A stretch of 64,000 nucleotides of DNA from Ophioderma brevispina. Taxonomy: Eukaryota; Echinodermata; Ophiuroidea; Amphilepidida; Ophiodermatidae. The stretch covers positions 1 through 64,000 of the forward strand of contig JAMKCH010072670.1 of assembly GCA_023653785.1 (NCBI GenBank), read 5' to 3'. Every line of letters starts with the position of its first letter. The first letter of the stretch is position 1. Below, one piece after another: positions 55,810 to 64,000 of the stretch. The notes under the pieces are model-generated. The model was not told where the DNA came from. It saw nothing but the letters and a program-made list of their open reading frames with translations, and made no database searches. The translations under genes and the position numbers were made by a program.

Positions 55810-56980
55810 ACATACCATACAATGAAGCTTTATTTTATCGCTCTTACAAAAAATGTATCACAAGAGTCGCGTACCAAAGTCAATTAAAAAAAACAGAGCA
55901 AGGTGAACAGAATAAGCAAATAAAACAAAAGTTAAATATTGAACAGATGAGTTTTGAGCGTGCGTTTAAATGAAGCTAGTGAGCTTGAATGGTGAATGTT
56001 GTGAGGGAGGGAAGGAAATGTTTCCAGAGCTGAGCAGCAGCAGCATAGAAGCCTTTGTCGCCAGATAAAGTGCGAGTACGTGGAACTTGGAGAAGTCTTT
56101 TATCGGACGCAGAGCGCAAAGTTCTAGTTGGCGAGTACAAGTGAATGAGTTCGGTAAGATATAATGGAGCAGAGTCAGTGATGCATTTGTAAACCAGAGT
56201 CGAGAGTTTAAACGTGATACGATTTTGAACTGTGAGCCAGTGGATCATTGATGAGAGGTGTGACATGTTCATACTTTGAAGCACGGAAGATGAGTTTGGC
56301 AGCTCGGTTTTGAATTCGTTGGAGGCGATTACAGTCTTTAACCGATAATCCGAAAAGCAGCGAGTTAGCGTAGTCAAGCCGGGATGTGATTAAGGCACGA
56401 ACAGCAGCATGACAAGTGTTCTGGTCTATGTACATCCTGATACGAGAGAGATTGCGAATGTGAAAATTGGCAGATTGACATATTGAAGTGACTTGATCTG
56501 ACATCGTCATGGTTGAATCAAAGTTCACACCAAGGTTCTTGATTGTGGCGGATGGCAAAATGTGTTCATTTCCAACTTGCAGAGAAACATCGGAGAGGAG
56601 ATGTTGATATCCTTTCGTTGCACAAACATTGAACTCGGTTTTATTTTCATTGAGTTGGAGCATGTTGTATGACATCCATTGCTTTATGTCCATGATGCAG
56701 GAGGACAAGATAGATAATGCTTGACTGATGTCACAAGGATTTCTGGGATCAACAGTGATATATAATTGTGAATCATCAGCATAGAAATGGAACTTGATAC
56801 GAGGGTAACGCTCAATGATTTTAGCAAGAGGTTGCGTGTAAAAAGAGAACATTTGTGGTCCTACGACGGAGCCTTGAGGAAGGCCGAATTCCAACCTTTG
56901 CGGGTCAGATAGCTCAGATGTAAGAGGAAACCTAACTCTATTATGTATGGATCGGCAACCAAATTCACGTACAAACGTGA
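55810..56980 (-). pseudogene. 5'-truncated LINE with RT YADD motif (CR1/L2-like)
   Basis: Minus strand. The frame opens near 56960 and runs through LEFGLPQGSVVGPQMFSFYT (RT domain 4) and FHFYADDSQLYI (the catalytic YxDD). It continues through LQLNENKTEF, IKNLGVNFDSTMTM, LDYANSLLFGL and LQRIQNRAAKLIF, ending in a frameshift at about 56215-56240. The next frame continues with RITFKLSTLVYKCI, SAPLYLTELIHLY, GFYAAAAQLWKHFLPS and the C-terminus near 55935. The RT fingers and endonuclease are missing. Reverse transcriptase primes on nicked target DNA. One frameshift and no internal stops in the RT part suggest a fairly young copy. Confidence 0.9.
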
Positions 56981-57039
56981 CTCTACCTCTACAAAAAATC
57001 GAACTGTTACAACAACCCTACCGTCCATAATACACTAGC

Positions 57040-57110
57040 ATTAATAAAGTAAAAGTGTATTATGGTTGATTAAAATAGCCTTGTATTATGGTTGATTGAA
57101 ATAGGCTAAC
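57040..57110 (+). repeat. short tandem duplication
   Basis: GTATTATGGTTGATTAAAATAG is followed by CCTTGTATTATGGTTGATTG and AAATAGG. Two units, about 33 bp. Confidence 0.6.
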
Positions 57111-57399
57111 AGAAGATCAAACAGAAATTGTCTAATACAAAAACATTAATATTACAATGATATTGCACATAAAAAAGTACCAACATTGCAGCCCACAGAA
57201 GAAGGATTCAAATGCCACTACTGTTCCGAGTCAATCTCAACAATCCTGTCAAACCACTAATCAAGGGACTGCTGTAAATGAGCCATCGTTATGGACCGCC
57301 TTCTTTTAACTAGGGATGGTAGGAGTTTGTCTCCTATTGCTACTACCTAATTGTACTCTGCTTCATATCTTCAACTTTTGTAACCACTCGCTGCAGAGC

Positions 57400-57880
57400 C
57401 AGCAAGATGAAGGTACCATGCAGCAGACGGTACAGCCTACAGGGGCCAGAAGAGAATGGAAACAGTAGAGAAGGCCAAGTGAGCATCTACTCAAGATCTA
57501 TCAGGAAAGTCATTCTAATCGAGCTGACGGTCCCATCAGAGAGGAAACCCAGCCAATGAATATGCCAAGAAAAAGTGTAAATACTAAGACTTGGTAGCCA
57601 AATGAGAAAACAGAGGATGGAATGTGTTCTACTTTCTCCATAGAAGTTGGAAGCACAGGTATCTACAACACCACATTCAGCAATTGCCAGGCCTCCCTAG
57701 GTATACCCAACGGGAAACGAAAACCAATCATGGACACATCATCCAAGACTGCCCAAGGTACTCCATCTGTCTTTACAGAAGTACAAAGGCATTCCGGCAG
57801 ACGAAATTAGTCCATCACCAATTTTGCTCAGAGGTAAGAGGAACGGTTGAGCGCTCATAAAACCGGTTAAAACTGTCATG
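57400..57880 (+). pseudogene. retroelement pol tail, frameshifted
   Basis: Frames give SIYSRSIRKVILIELTVPSE (about 57483-57545), a stop-broken linker, then SIEVGSTGIYNTT (about 57633-57672). This order, a VELTVPWE-like strand followed by a VEVGCRGF-like motif, matches the uncharacterised domain that lies after the reverse transcriptase in some invertebrate retroelement polyproteins. Several stops and frame changes. The assignment rests on two motifs only. Confidence 0.45.
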
Positions 57881-58214
57881 TTTGGTCCGAAGTCCAGAGA
57901 TCTCATAAGCATCAAAAGCGACAAGCTGTTCCTGCGTACCAAGTTCTCAAAATACTTATGTTCTTGCCTAGCTCTTACTCTTTCAGTTAACACCTCGCCT
58001 GTAAAAGAAGAGTGCAAAAATGGCTGAGATAGAACGCCCGGAAAAAGCAAAACCCAAAAACCAAAACTTGCACTTTATGGAGTTTTCAATGGTCACTATG
58101 TGGTACAACGACATAATTCGTGTTTTCACACAAAAATGGTTTCCCACTGAATGAGCGAGCAAGCCTACTTGCAATATTGACCATGGTTCGCGTGTAAGTG
58201 TCGCAGTACAGTGC
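57881..58214. other. unannotated sequence
   Basis: No supported feature. Minus-strand frames of about 100 codons (57739-58050, 57983-58288) are unassigned. Confidence 0.4.
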
Positions 58215-58461
58215 GCTACTGCAGTGCACTTTTTAACACTGAGTTGTTTGCGATTGCAGAAGTGCAGAACAACCTCCTCTATTCCCATACGTCATGTGTT
58301 GTCTGTTTGCATTGTCATTGCACTTAAACTCCGACATCGCTACTGCAGTGCACTTTTTAACACTGAGTTGTTTCCGATTGCAGAAGTGCAGAACAACCTC
58401 CTCTATTCCCATACGTCATGTGTTGTCTGTTTGCATTGTCATTGCACTTACACTCCGACAT
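58215..58461 (+). repeat. tandem duplication, 2 x 124 bp
   Basis: GCTACTGCAGTGCACTTTTT starts at 58215 and 58339. The two units differ at about two positions (TTTGCGATT/TTTCCGATT and CACTTAAACT/CACTTACACT). Recent duplication; no function evident. Confidence 0.9.
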
Positions 58462-59101
58462 GCCCGAAGGGGTAACAAAGCACAAAGGCATAATACTACA
58501 TGTATAAACACGGGACCACACTTCAAGTAAGCAGCATCTGTAAGAGTTATATTTCTGCCGTTAGGGCATCAGCCATTGTACAATAATTGGCGACTTACTT
58601 TCTGCCACAATGCTTGATTTAAACGTGCTTGAATTAAAAGGATCATTTCTGTACTTTGCAATCTTTGTGAACAGACAGCTACACAGTTGTGATTGGAAAA
58701 GGATATATGAGAAATACCAAATGGAATCTCCATATCTTCTTCACAGTATCTGCGTGCCGAACACGATAGTATAGCTAACCAAGGGCAAGATTCGAATGAA
58801 CCCGGACAAATGTGAAAAATCTCGGTTGCCCGGGGAAAATGTAAGCGCCCGAATTGTTTAGCCGATAACAACCCACTCATTCTTATTACTTCACGGTCGG
58901 CTGGGATTGCTTGAAGATTGAACCGCCTACTTTGTAATGGTCCTCACCGAGCGGGATGATTTCAATAGCGTGAGAGTCTATTGCTCTACCCTATGCAATT
59001 TGGTACATTCAGATCAGATCAGACACTAAATGTAACATGGTTACATATCTATGTTGGCAATTAATACTTACCATCTAATTTAAATACTAAAATGCCAAAT
59101 G
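58462..59101. other. unannotated sequence
   Basis: A 103-codon minus-strand frame (58569-58880) has no recognised domain. Confidence 0.4.
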
Positions 59102-59298
59102 CCAGTGGCGTAACCAGAGGTGGGGGGCAAGGGGGAGCAGCAAGCGCCCCATTTAGAAGTGAGCCCTCCCCCCGCCAGCCCCCCCCCCCATGAATGACCG
59201 TTTGTACAGTTGTTATGGAAGAGGACTAATTCGCCCCCTCAAAAAATGGCCTCGGCACCCTTTGCCCCCTCCATTTGCAAAGGTCTGGGTTACGCCAT
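59102..59298. mobile_element. hAT-type MITE, 197 bp
   Basis: Ends CCAGTGGCGTAACCAGAGG and TCTGGGTTACGCCAT are inverted (CAGTGGCGTAACC type). An exact 8-bp target duplication GCCAAATG is at 59094-59101 and 59299-59306. The 8-bp TSD and CAG-type ends fit the hAT superfamily. The interior is C/G-run rich and non-coding. Confidence 0.88.
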
Positions 59299-59306
59299 GC
59301 CAAATG

Positions 59307-59943
59307 CAAAGCAAATGGTGACTTACCATGAGCGAAATATGCATGTTCTGTTATAGGATATGACTATACAAACAATTTGCAGACTAGTTCTGTCCAGAAT
59401 TCGGAGCCCTCTAAAAGAATTACCCCAGGGTGACCTTGAATCGATTTGAGCCTATAAACAATGAGCCTATAAGCTTATTTCGGAATAACGGTATCGTATT
59501 GTAACACAACTGAAACACTTTAAATTTTTTACCCCTGTAAAAAATTTACCCTCTCAGTTGCCAGTTTACCCATCTCGGATTTTCTCAGATTTTGACTTTG
59601 TTATTCTTGATACCAAATAAGTTCCAAATAGTTAATATTTTTTGTAGCAACTGTTTTGGGTCCAAAATAAATTCCCCCACTTTAATCATGACGCGTACCC
59701 CCCTATGATTTTCTTTATTTGGGGTGCCAGTCTGTTATTAGACACACAAACGCAAAAGCGGAAATTACAGAGTCATCACAAATTCATGATGGATTACAAT
59801 TAAAAACGCCGAAATAATTACGTACTAAGACAGCAATACAAAGGTCATTTAACACATAACAAACGTCATGCAAATTTATATGGTACTTAAAATGTAGTAC
59901 TTAATTTGTTAAGCCTCGGTCCTGTGTACAGAGGAGTCACAAC
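59307..59943. other. unannotated sequence
   Basis: No recognised feature. Confidence 0.4.
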
Positions 59944-60260
59944 TGTGCAAATGTATATCGCAGTCAGTTCGAGTATGGCGAAACTCCTGACTGTTACCAA
60001 TCCGCCCCAGCTTCAAAACGGGGATATGGTGGGAGCGTAATAGTGGTGACATTATTCTTAGGTATCCACAACGTCATGGTAATGGTGATGTGGATGTGTC
60101 AGGATTTATTCAACTGGAGTAAGCTGAACCGGGGCCGCGTGTGTATCCATGATACGTTACGGACGCTCAACATGGCCCGCTTTTGAGACGGGGGACGGAT
60201 GGGAAACAGTCAGGGGTTACCACTGACTCTTATTCGAACCTGACTGCGATGTACATGTAC
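59944..60260. repeat. inverted repeat, about 85-bp arms
   Basis: The left arm 59944-60028 (ATGTATATCGCAGTCAG, CTGACTGTTACCAATCCG, CTTCAAAACGGGGATATGG) matches the reverse complement of 60171-60260 (CATGGCCCGCTTTTGAGAC, GGATGGGAAACAGTCAGGGG, CCTGACTGCGATGTACATG) with a few gaps. The spacer is about 142 bp. It is directly adjacent to the tRNA-like SINE head and may be its body. Confidence 0.75.
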
Positions 60261-60372
60261 CTCTCTGGACAGGACCGGAGGCTTTCAAGTGACCCCCACC
60301 GGATTCGAACCCCGGTATTTTTGGTAAATTTGCGCCACAGGCAGCACCCTATACACCGCTAGGCCACGCTCT
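60261..60372 (-). mobile_element. tRNA-derived SINE head
   Basis: On the minus strand, an RNA polymerase III A box TGGCCTAGCGG (60368-60358) is followed by a perfect B box GGTTCGAATCC (60311-60301), about 47 bp apart, as in tRNA genes. The tRNA-like region starts AGAGCGTGGCCTAGCGG. It is not taken as a functional tRNA because the acceptor arm does not close and it continues into repeat sequence. A CCA-like end is absent. Confidence 0.65.
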
Positions 60373-62170
60373 TCACATAGTGGGGACTGTAGTTGCACGA
60401 TTTATGTGAGTGTGAAAAATCGAATAAAATTGTGAATTTGGACACATAAGTATTTATGCGTTGATAATCAGAAAAAAAAAAAAATGATGGAGGAGATGCA
60501 TTGCCACCCACTTTCATGGCCCCGCTTGAAGTTCAAGTTACACACCAAGGGTAAACATTTTAAAATGTTGGGATTGTGTTTAAAAGCACATCTGGACGTT
60601 TGTTCTAGTACAAGGATTCAAAAAGGGTATTGTTATAACAAACCTAGCTTGGCTTATAGTTTTGGAATTATGGGGTAAAAACTGTAAAAATGGTTAAAAA
60701 AAAAACATTGGTGTGTGACAAAGGGTCAAAACTTAAAGTTGCTCCATTCTTTTGTAAAATGTGGTTCAAGTTGTTGGTTTAGCTCATAGAACGAACTATA
60801 AGAATAGTTTTGACTGTCTTACGTGTTTGCGTTGGTTATTAACCAAAATTCCAAATTAAGTCAACAGTTGGCTTGCGACCTATTTCGTTGGATAACGTGA
60901 AAACTATAAGCATAACGGATAAGGCAAACTATTCCTTATTCCAATCCTTTAAGCTAGGGATACAAATTTGCACCACATATTACATGAATCAAAGCACCTT
61001 TTAACTTTGACCCATGTATCCACTAAAATTGAGCTTTTCTCCATTTTACTCTGGAACGAACTATAAGCCATAGATAGTGTAAACTATACTTTTTTTGAAT
61101 CCTTGTAACCAGACAAACATCATCGTGTGCTTTTCAACACATTCGGAACATTTTCAAATTTTGACCCCTGTATAACTTTGAAACCCACTTTGGGGTCATT
61201 GGCAAGTGCTCCCATCAATAGATTATCAATACCTAAAGTACTTCACAAAGTTCACAACATTCACAATTTTATCCGGAATCGCACAGTCTTTCACTACAGT
61301 CCCCTGCTAATAGTATCTCGGATACACGCGGTCATTACCAATGACTTGTGGATACGCTAAGAAGAATGTGTTACATTAAACAAACGTTCCCTTTATTCAA
61401 AACATGGACGATTTAATCAAGTTTATGTATTCTGGTTTTAATTATTTTCGTTCTTCAAACAGCAACAAGAAAAAAAAAATAGAACAAAATGCATTTAAAT
61501 TATATGAAAACCGTTTCTTATCTGAGATTCATATGACCCTTTTCTTAGGCAAGTTTATCATGTTGAATATTGATATATTTAAGTACAAAACACCATATAC
61601 GGTGGAATATATAGGTTAAAGGATATTAACCCATTTATTTAGCGCAAAGCGCAAATATTTGCTATTTAAGTTAAAATTGAGTCAAACGAGTGATTCTCAG
61701 CATATACATGTTATGAATTACTTAAGGCGGTTTCACATTTACAAAGTGATGATATTTTAATATATGATCGATTTCCAGTGCATTTTGAAGATAAGACACA
61801 ACCCAAAAGTCTCAAAATTGTATGTTTTATATTTAAAACATTTACGTATACAGTACCTAGAGGAAAATCATTTTGCCAACAACACTTGTTATGTTTCTGC
61901 ACAGTATGCACACAAACATTTTGTACAGTAAAGAATAGGTTTTATAATGTTATGGACATTTTAAAGCAATTTTAAAAATACCTTATCTTTGTATACTGTT
62001 GCTCATACAGATGGAATATTTTTCAGACCCAATCTGAAAACGTATTTCTATTTGACCGAATCAGTAATCATATTAGAGTACGTGAATGATTAAATAATGA
62101 ATCCCCACTACCCAGGTGAAGTGAATCCATGCATAATCTTGTTGGGAGTTATAAAAGGCCAGACGTCTGT
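60373..62170. other. unannotated AT-rich sequence
   Basis: Several short frames (60484-60678, 61127-61360, 61404-61619, 61711-61911 minus) carry no recognisable domain. Nothing else supported. Confidence 0.45.
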
Positions 62171-62174
62171 TTGT

Positions 62175-62234
62175 TCCTTCCCTTCTTCTTCTTCTTCATC
62201 ATCATCATCATCATCATCTCATCATCATCATCAT

Positions 62235-62273
<39 letters not shown>

Positions 62274-62362
62274 AATCATCATCATCATCATCATCACCAT
62301 CATCATCACCATCATCGTCGTCGTCGTCGTCATCGTCATCGTCATCATCTTCTTCTTCTTGT
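62175..62362 (+). repeat. ATC/TCA trinucleotide microsatellite
   Basis: Compound repeat: CTT units, then CAT/ATC units with occasional CATAAT, then CGT units, then CAT and CTT again. The His-rich (plus) and Met-rich (minus) frames across it are artefacts. Confidence 0.97.
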
Positions 62363-62384
62363 GGCTATATATTAGTGTATGGGG

Positions 62385-62690
62385 CTCGTAGAAGCATGAT
62401 GCGGAATCCATACCGAAGTTTCCGTGGTGAAGGAGAGTAAGAACGGTTCTGTGTCTTTCATTTCAAGATGGCAGCCAAAATTTCAAGTGAAATCGATTTT
62501 GACCATACCACAGTTTCTGAGATTCATAGAAGCATGATTCTGATGTCTATACCCATGTTTACAAGGTCAATAACAGCTCTAGGTCTTTAATTTCAAAATG
62601 GTGGTCAACATCTCAAAATGGCCGCCAAGTGAATCAAATTCTACCCACATGGAATTTCTCTGAGGTTCGTAAATAGCATGAATCAACAGC
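62385..62690 (+). repeat. 138-bp tandem repeat, about 2.2 units
   Basis: GTAGAAGCATGATGCGGAATC at about 62388 and ATAGAAGCATGATTCTGATG at about 62526. Both contain ATACC-A-GTTT, AGAACGGTTCTGTGTCTTTC or ATAACAGCTCTAGGTCTTTA, and ATTTCAAGATGGCAGCCAA or ATTTCAAAATGGTGGTCAA. A third partial unit carries AAAATGGCCGCCAAGTGAA. Confidence 0.75.
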
Positions 62691-63109
62691 GGTAATAGTT
62701 ATAGATCCTGAATGTTATTTACAGTCATCATCGCGGATTATACAGGTATGTTCAGGCGTTGATGCTGCATCGGGTTGGGCTTATTTAGGTTTCTTGCTCA
62801 ACGCACTAATTTTGCGTCCCAATAGTTCTTTATTAAAGGCAACGTGATTTTATGATAAGACATAATGCAATATCATAGCACTACACAGAGAGATAACTAC
62901 ACAGAGAGATGGGCAATGCGAAATTCAAAATAGCTGTAACAGCCAAGAGATCCAGCATTGTTGATTAATTGTTACTCTGTTCCTATTGGATTCCATGAAA
63001 TTGGAACATGGGTGTAGGCACTCAAATCATGCTTCCCGCGAGTCCCAGGAACCGAGAAATGACCAACATTGCATTTGTTTGGCACACAATTTTAAAGGTT
63101 GGCTGCCAT
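62691..63109. other. unannotated sequence
   Basis: No supported feature. ACACAGAGAGATAAC / ACACAGAGAGATGGG is repeated at about 62884 and 62898. Confidence 0.4.
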
Positions 63110-63460
63110 TTTAAGATTCAAGATACATTACTATCGTTCGTTCGTCCAAAACCACAGCGGAAGACCCCAAATCCAAAAAACAAAAAAAAAACAGTCGACA
63201 GCCCCACCATCCATGCCGATCAGCGCCCGACACATCCCAGCTGGTGACCTGCAGATCCACAGTCATCCACGATGCGGCCAACGGCCCGCGGCTCTCCACA
63301 ACCGCAGCCCGGCGAAAGCTCCACTCCGACCCGCGAGGAAGCCCACTACACGACCAACGCCAGCTCCGAGTCCGACCCACGCCCTCCCACCCACCCCACA
63401 ATCCAACAGCCCCTCGGGGGCCCGCCAGCGGTCCGTCCACAAACCGCCCTAGATCCAATC
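63110..63460 (-). pseudogene. GC-rich LINE C-terminal fragment
   Basis: Minus strand. Parallels 52480-52760: GACTCGGAGCTGGCGTTGGT matches GACTCAGAACTGGCGTTGGT there, and the frame around 63300-63230 gives GCGEPRAVGRIVDDC, the counterpart of CDCGESQTISHIIDD. Unlike its neighbours the stretch is strongly GC-rich. Frames are broken. The open frames on both strands here are shadows of this fragment. Confidence 0.65.
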
Positions 63461-63699
63461 AGATAATACATACTATGATCACTAGTAAGATGATGAATCA
63501 TTAGTATCATACTATAATTTGACCTATCGATGATTGTGTTTGTACCAACTGCAAAAGGTGGATAATATTTCTTACACCCCAAATATAATTCTAGAACTGC
63601 CGTCTGATGTAACATGCTCAAATTATGACTCCTGCTTATCAGATTGAACAGTACAACTGACAAACATGTATTTATTGGAGTCTTTTATAAATTACACTA
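63461..63699. other. unannotated sequence
   Basis: No recognised feature. Confidence 0.4.
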
Positions 63700-64000
63700 T
63701 TTTTGCATATGAGATTAACCCTACGTGCCCGATGGTTCCTTTAGAAACATTACAAATAATAACCCTTTATGTCTGAAAACCATTTTTTTTCAATCGCGAC
63801 GTTATACTAACCGTTACTGTACAAACTCTAATTGGAAAATGCCGTGTCCATGTATTTACAACAACCGTAAAAAATACAGGATTCCCTAACTATAGGTTTT
63901 GTTGGTTAAAATATGTACTTTGAGTCCTTCTACCGTAGATACAGTAACTCGTCACCATTGGGAGCAGCTGTTTTCACTAGCTCCCGAGCTACACGATGTA
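63700..64000 (+). mobile_element. partial copy of the TTAA-target element interior
   Basis: Aligns with about 29275-29475: AACCTTTATGTTCTGAAAAC-like, ACTGTAACAACTCTATGGGA versus ACTGTACAAACTCTAATTGG, AAAAAATACAGGATTCCCTA, TTTGTGGTTAAATCTATGT versus TTTGTTGGTTAAAATATGT. Same orientation. Runs toward the window end; termini not seen. Confidence 0.6.

Noticed and set aside
60261..60372. Functional tRNA gene on the minus strand
   Set aside because: The A and B boxes are good, but the acceptor stem does not pair and the sequence continues into repeat DNA, fitting a SINE better.
62097..62375. His-rich (plus) and Met-rich (minus) open frames
   Set aside because: Produced by the ATC/CAT trinucleotide microsatellite.

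Overview
This window looks like repeat-dense, gene-poor nuclear DNA of a metazoan, most likely a marine invertebrate deuterostome. The organism call is inference. It rests on AT-rich composition, spliced-genome-style repeat content, many short TIR elements, LINE remnants, a tRNA-derived SINE, and a Ty3/gypsy-type retrotransposon with the Gmr1-like pol order (integrase before reverse transcriptase), which is described mainly from deuterostomes. I see no intact host protein-coding gene, no rRNA gene and no CRISPR array. Most open frames are antisense or low-complexity shadows, and the believable coding stretches are decayed transposon genes.

Layout. 1-8.9 kb: mostly unrecognised sequence with a TG-rich minisatellite, one small TIR element and one copy of a dispersed repeat. 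8.9-10.2 kb: a foldback-like element whose two ends carry arrays of a TTATGTAA motif in opposite orientation. 12.4-14.3 kb: a decayed minus-strand LINE. 14.6-21.2 kb: TTAA-flanked MITEs, a dispersed family (here 'A') with an array of roughly 150-bp units, another MITE, and a second ~150-bp unit family ('B'). 21.2-25.2 kb: a satellite ('C') whose units contain a conserved CGTTTTGCG hairpin. 25.2-39.6 kb: a Gmr1-like LTR retrotransposon inserted in satellite C, with three LTRs because a ~7.2-kb block (about 29.8-37.0 and 37.0-44.2 kb) is present twice. The two copies of the inner part differ almost only in homopolymer lengths, so an assembly artefact is likely. 43.7-47.8 kb: satellites C, B and A again in mirror orientation, with a LINE and a mariner-type element inserted into B. 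47.8-54.4 kb: a 6.6-kb insertion inside an A unit, holding an unrecognised fossil ORF, a strongly A/C-skewed stretch and a LINE fragment. 54.4-64 kb: the body of the A element, another LINE with a YADD reverse-transcriptase motif, a further retroelement tail, a hAT-type MITE with a clean 8-bp TSD, a tRNA-derived SINE next to a large inverted repeat, an ATC microsatellite, a 138-bp tandem repeat, and a GC-rich LINE fragment.

The pieces form a nested insertion history. Satellites A, B and C are the oldest substrate. The LTR element landed in C, LINE and mariner elements in B, the 6.6-kb block in A, and a TTAA-target element inside the LTR element's integrase gene. The most interesting points are the mirror order A-B-C / C-B-A around 25-44 kb, the hairpin conserved in satellite C, the LTR element's gag-PR-IN-RT-RH order with a SCAN-like gag segment, and a 40-bp inversion centred on a kappaB-like palindrome in one LTR. 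All alignments were done by eye, so identities and boundaries are approximate.
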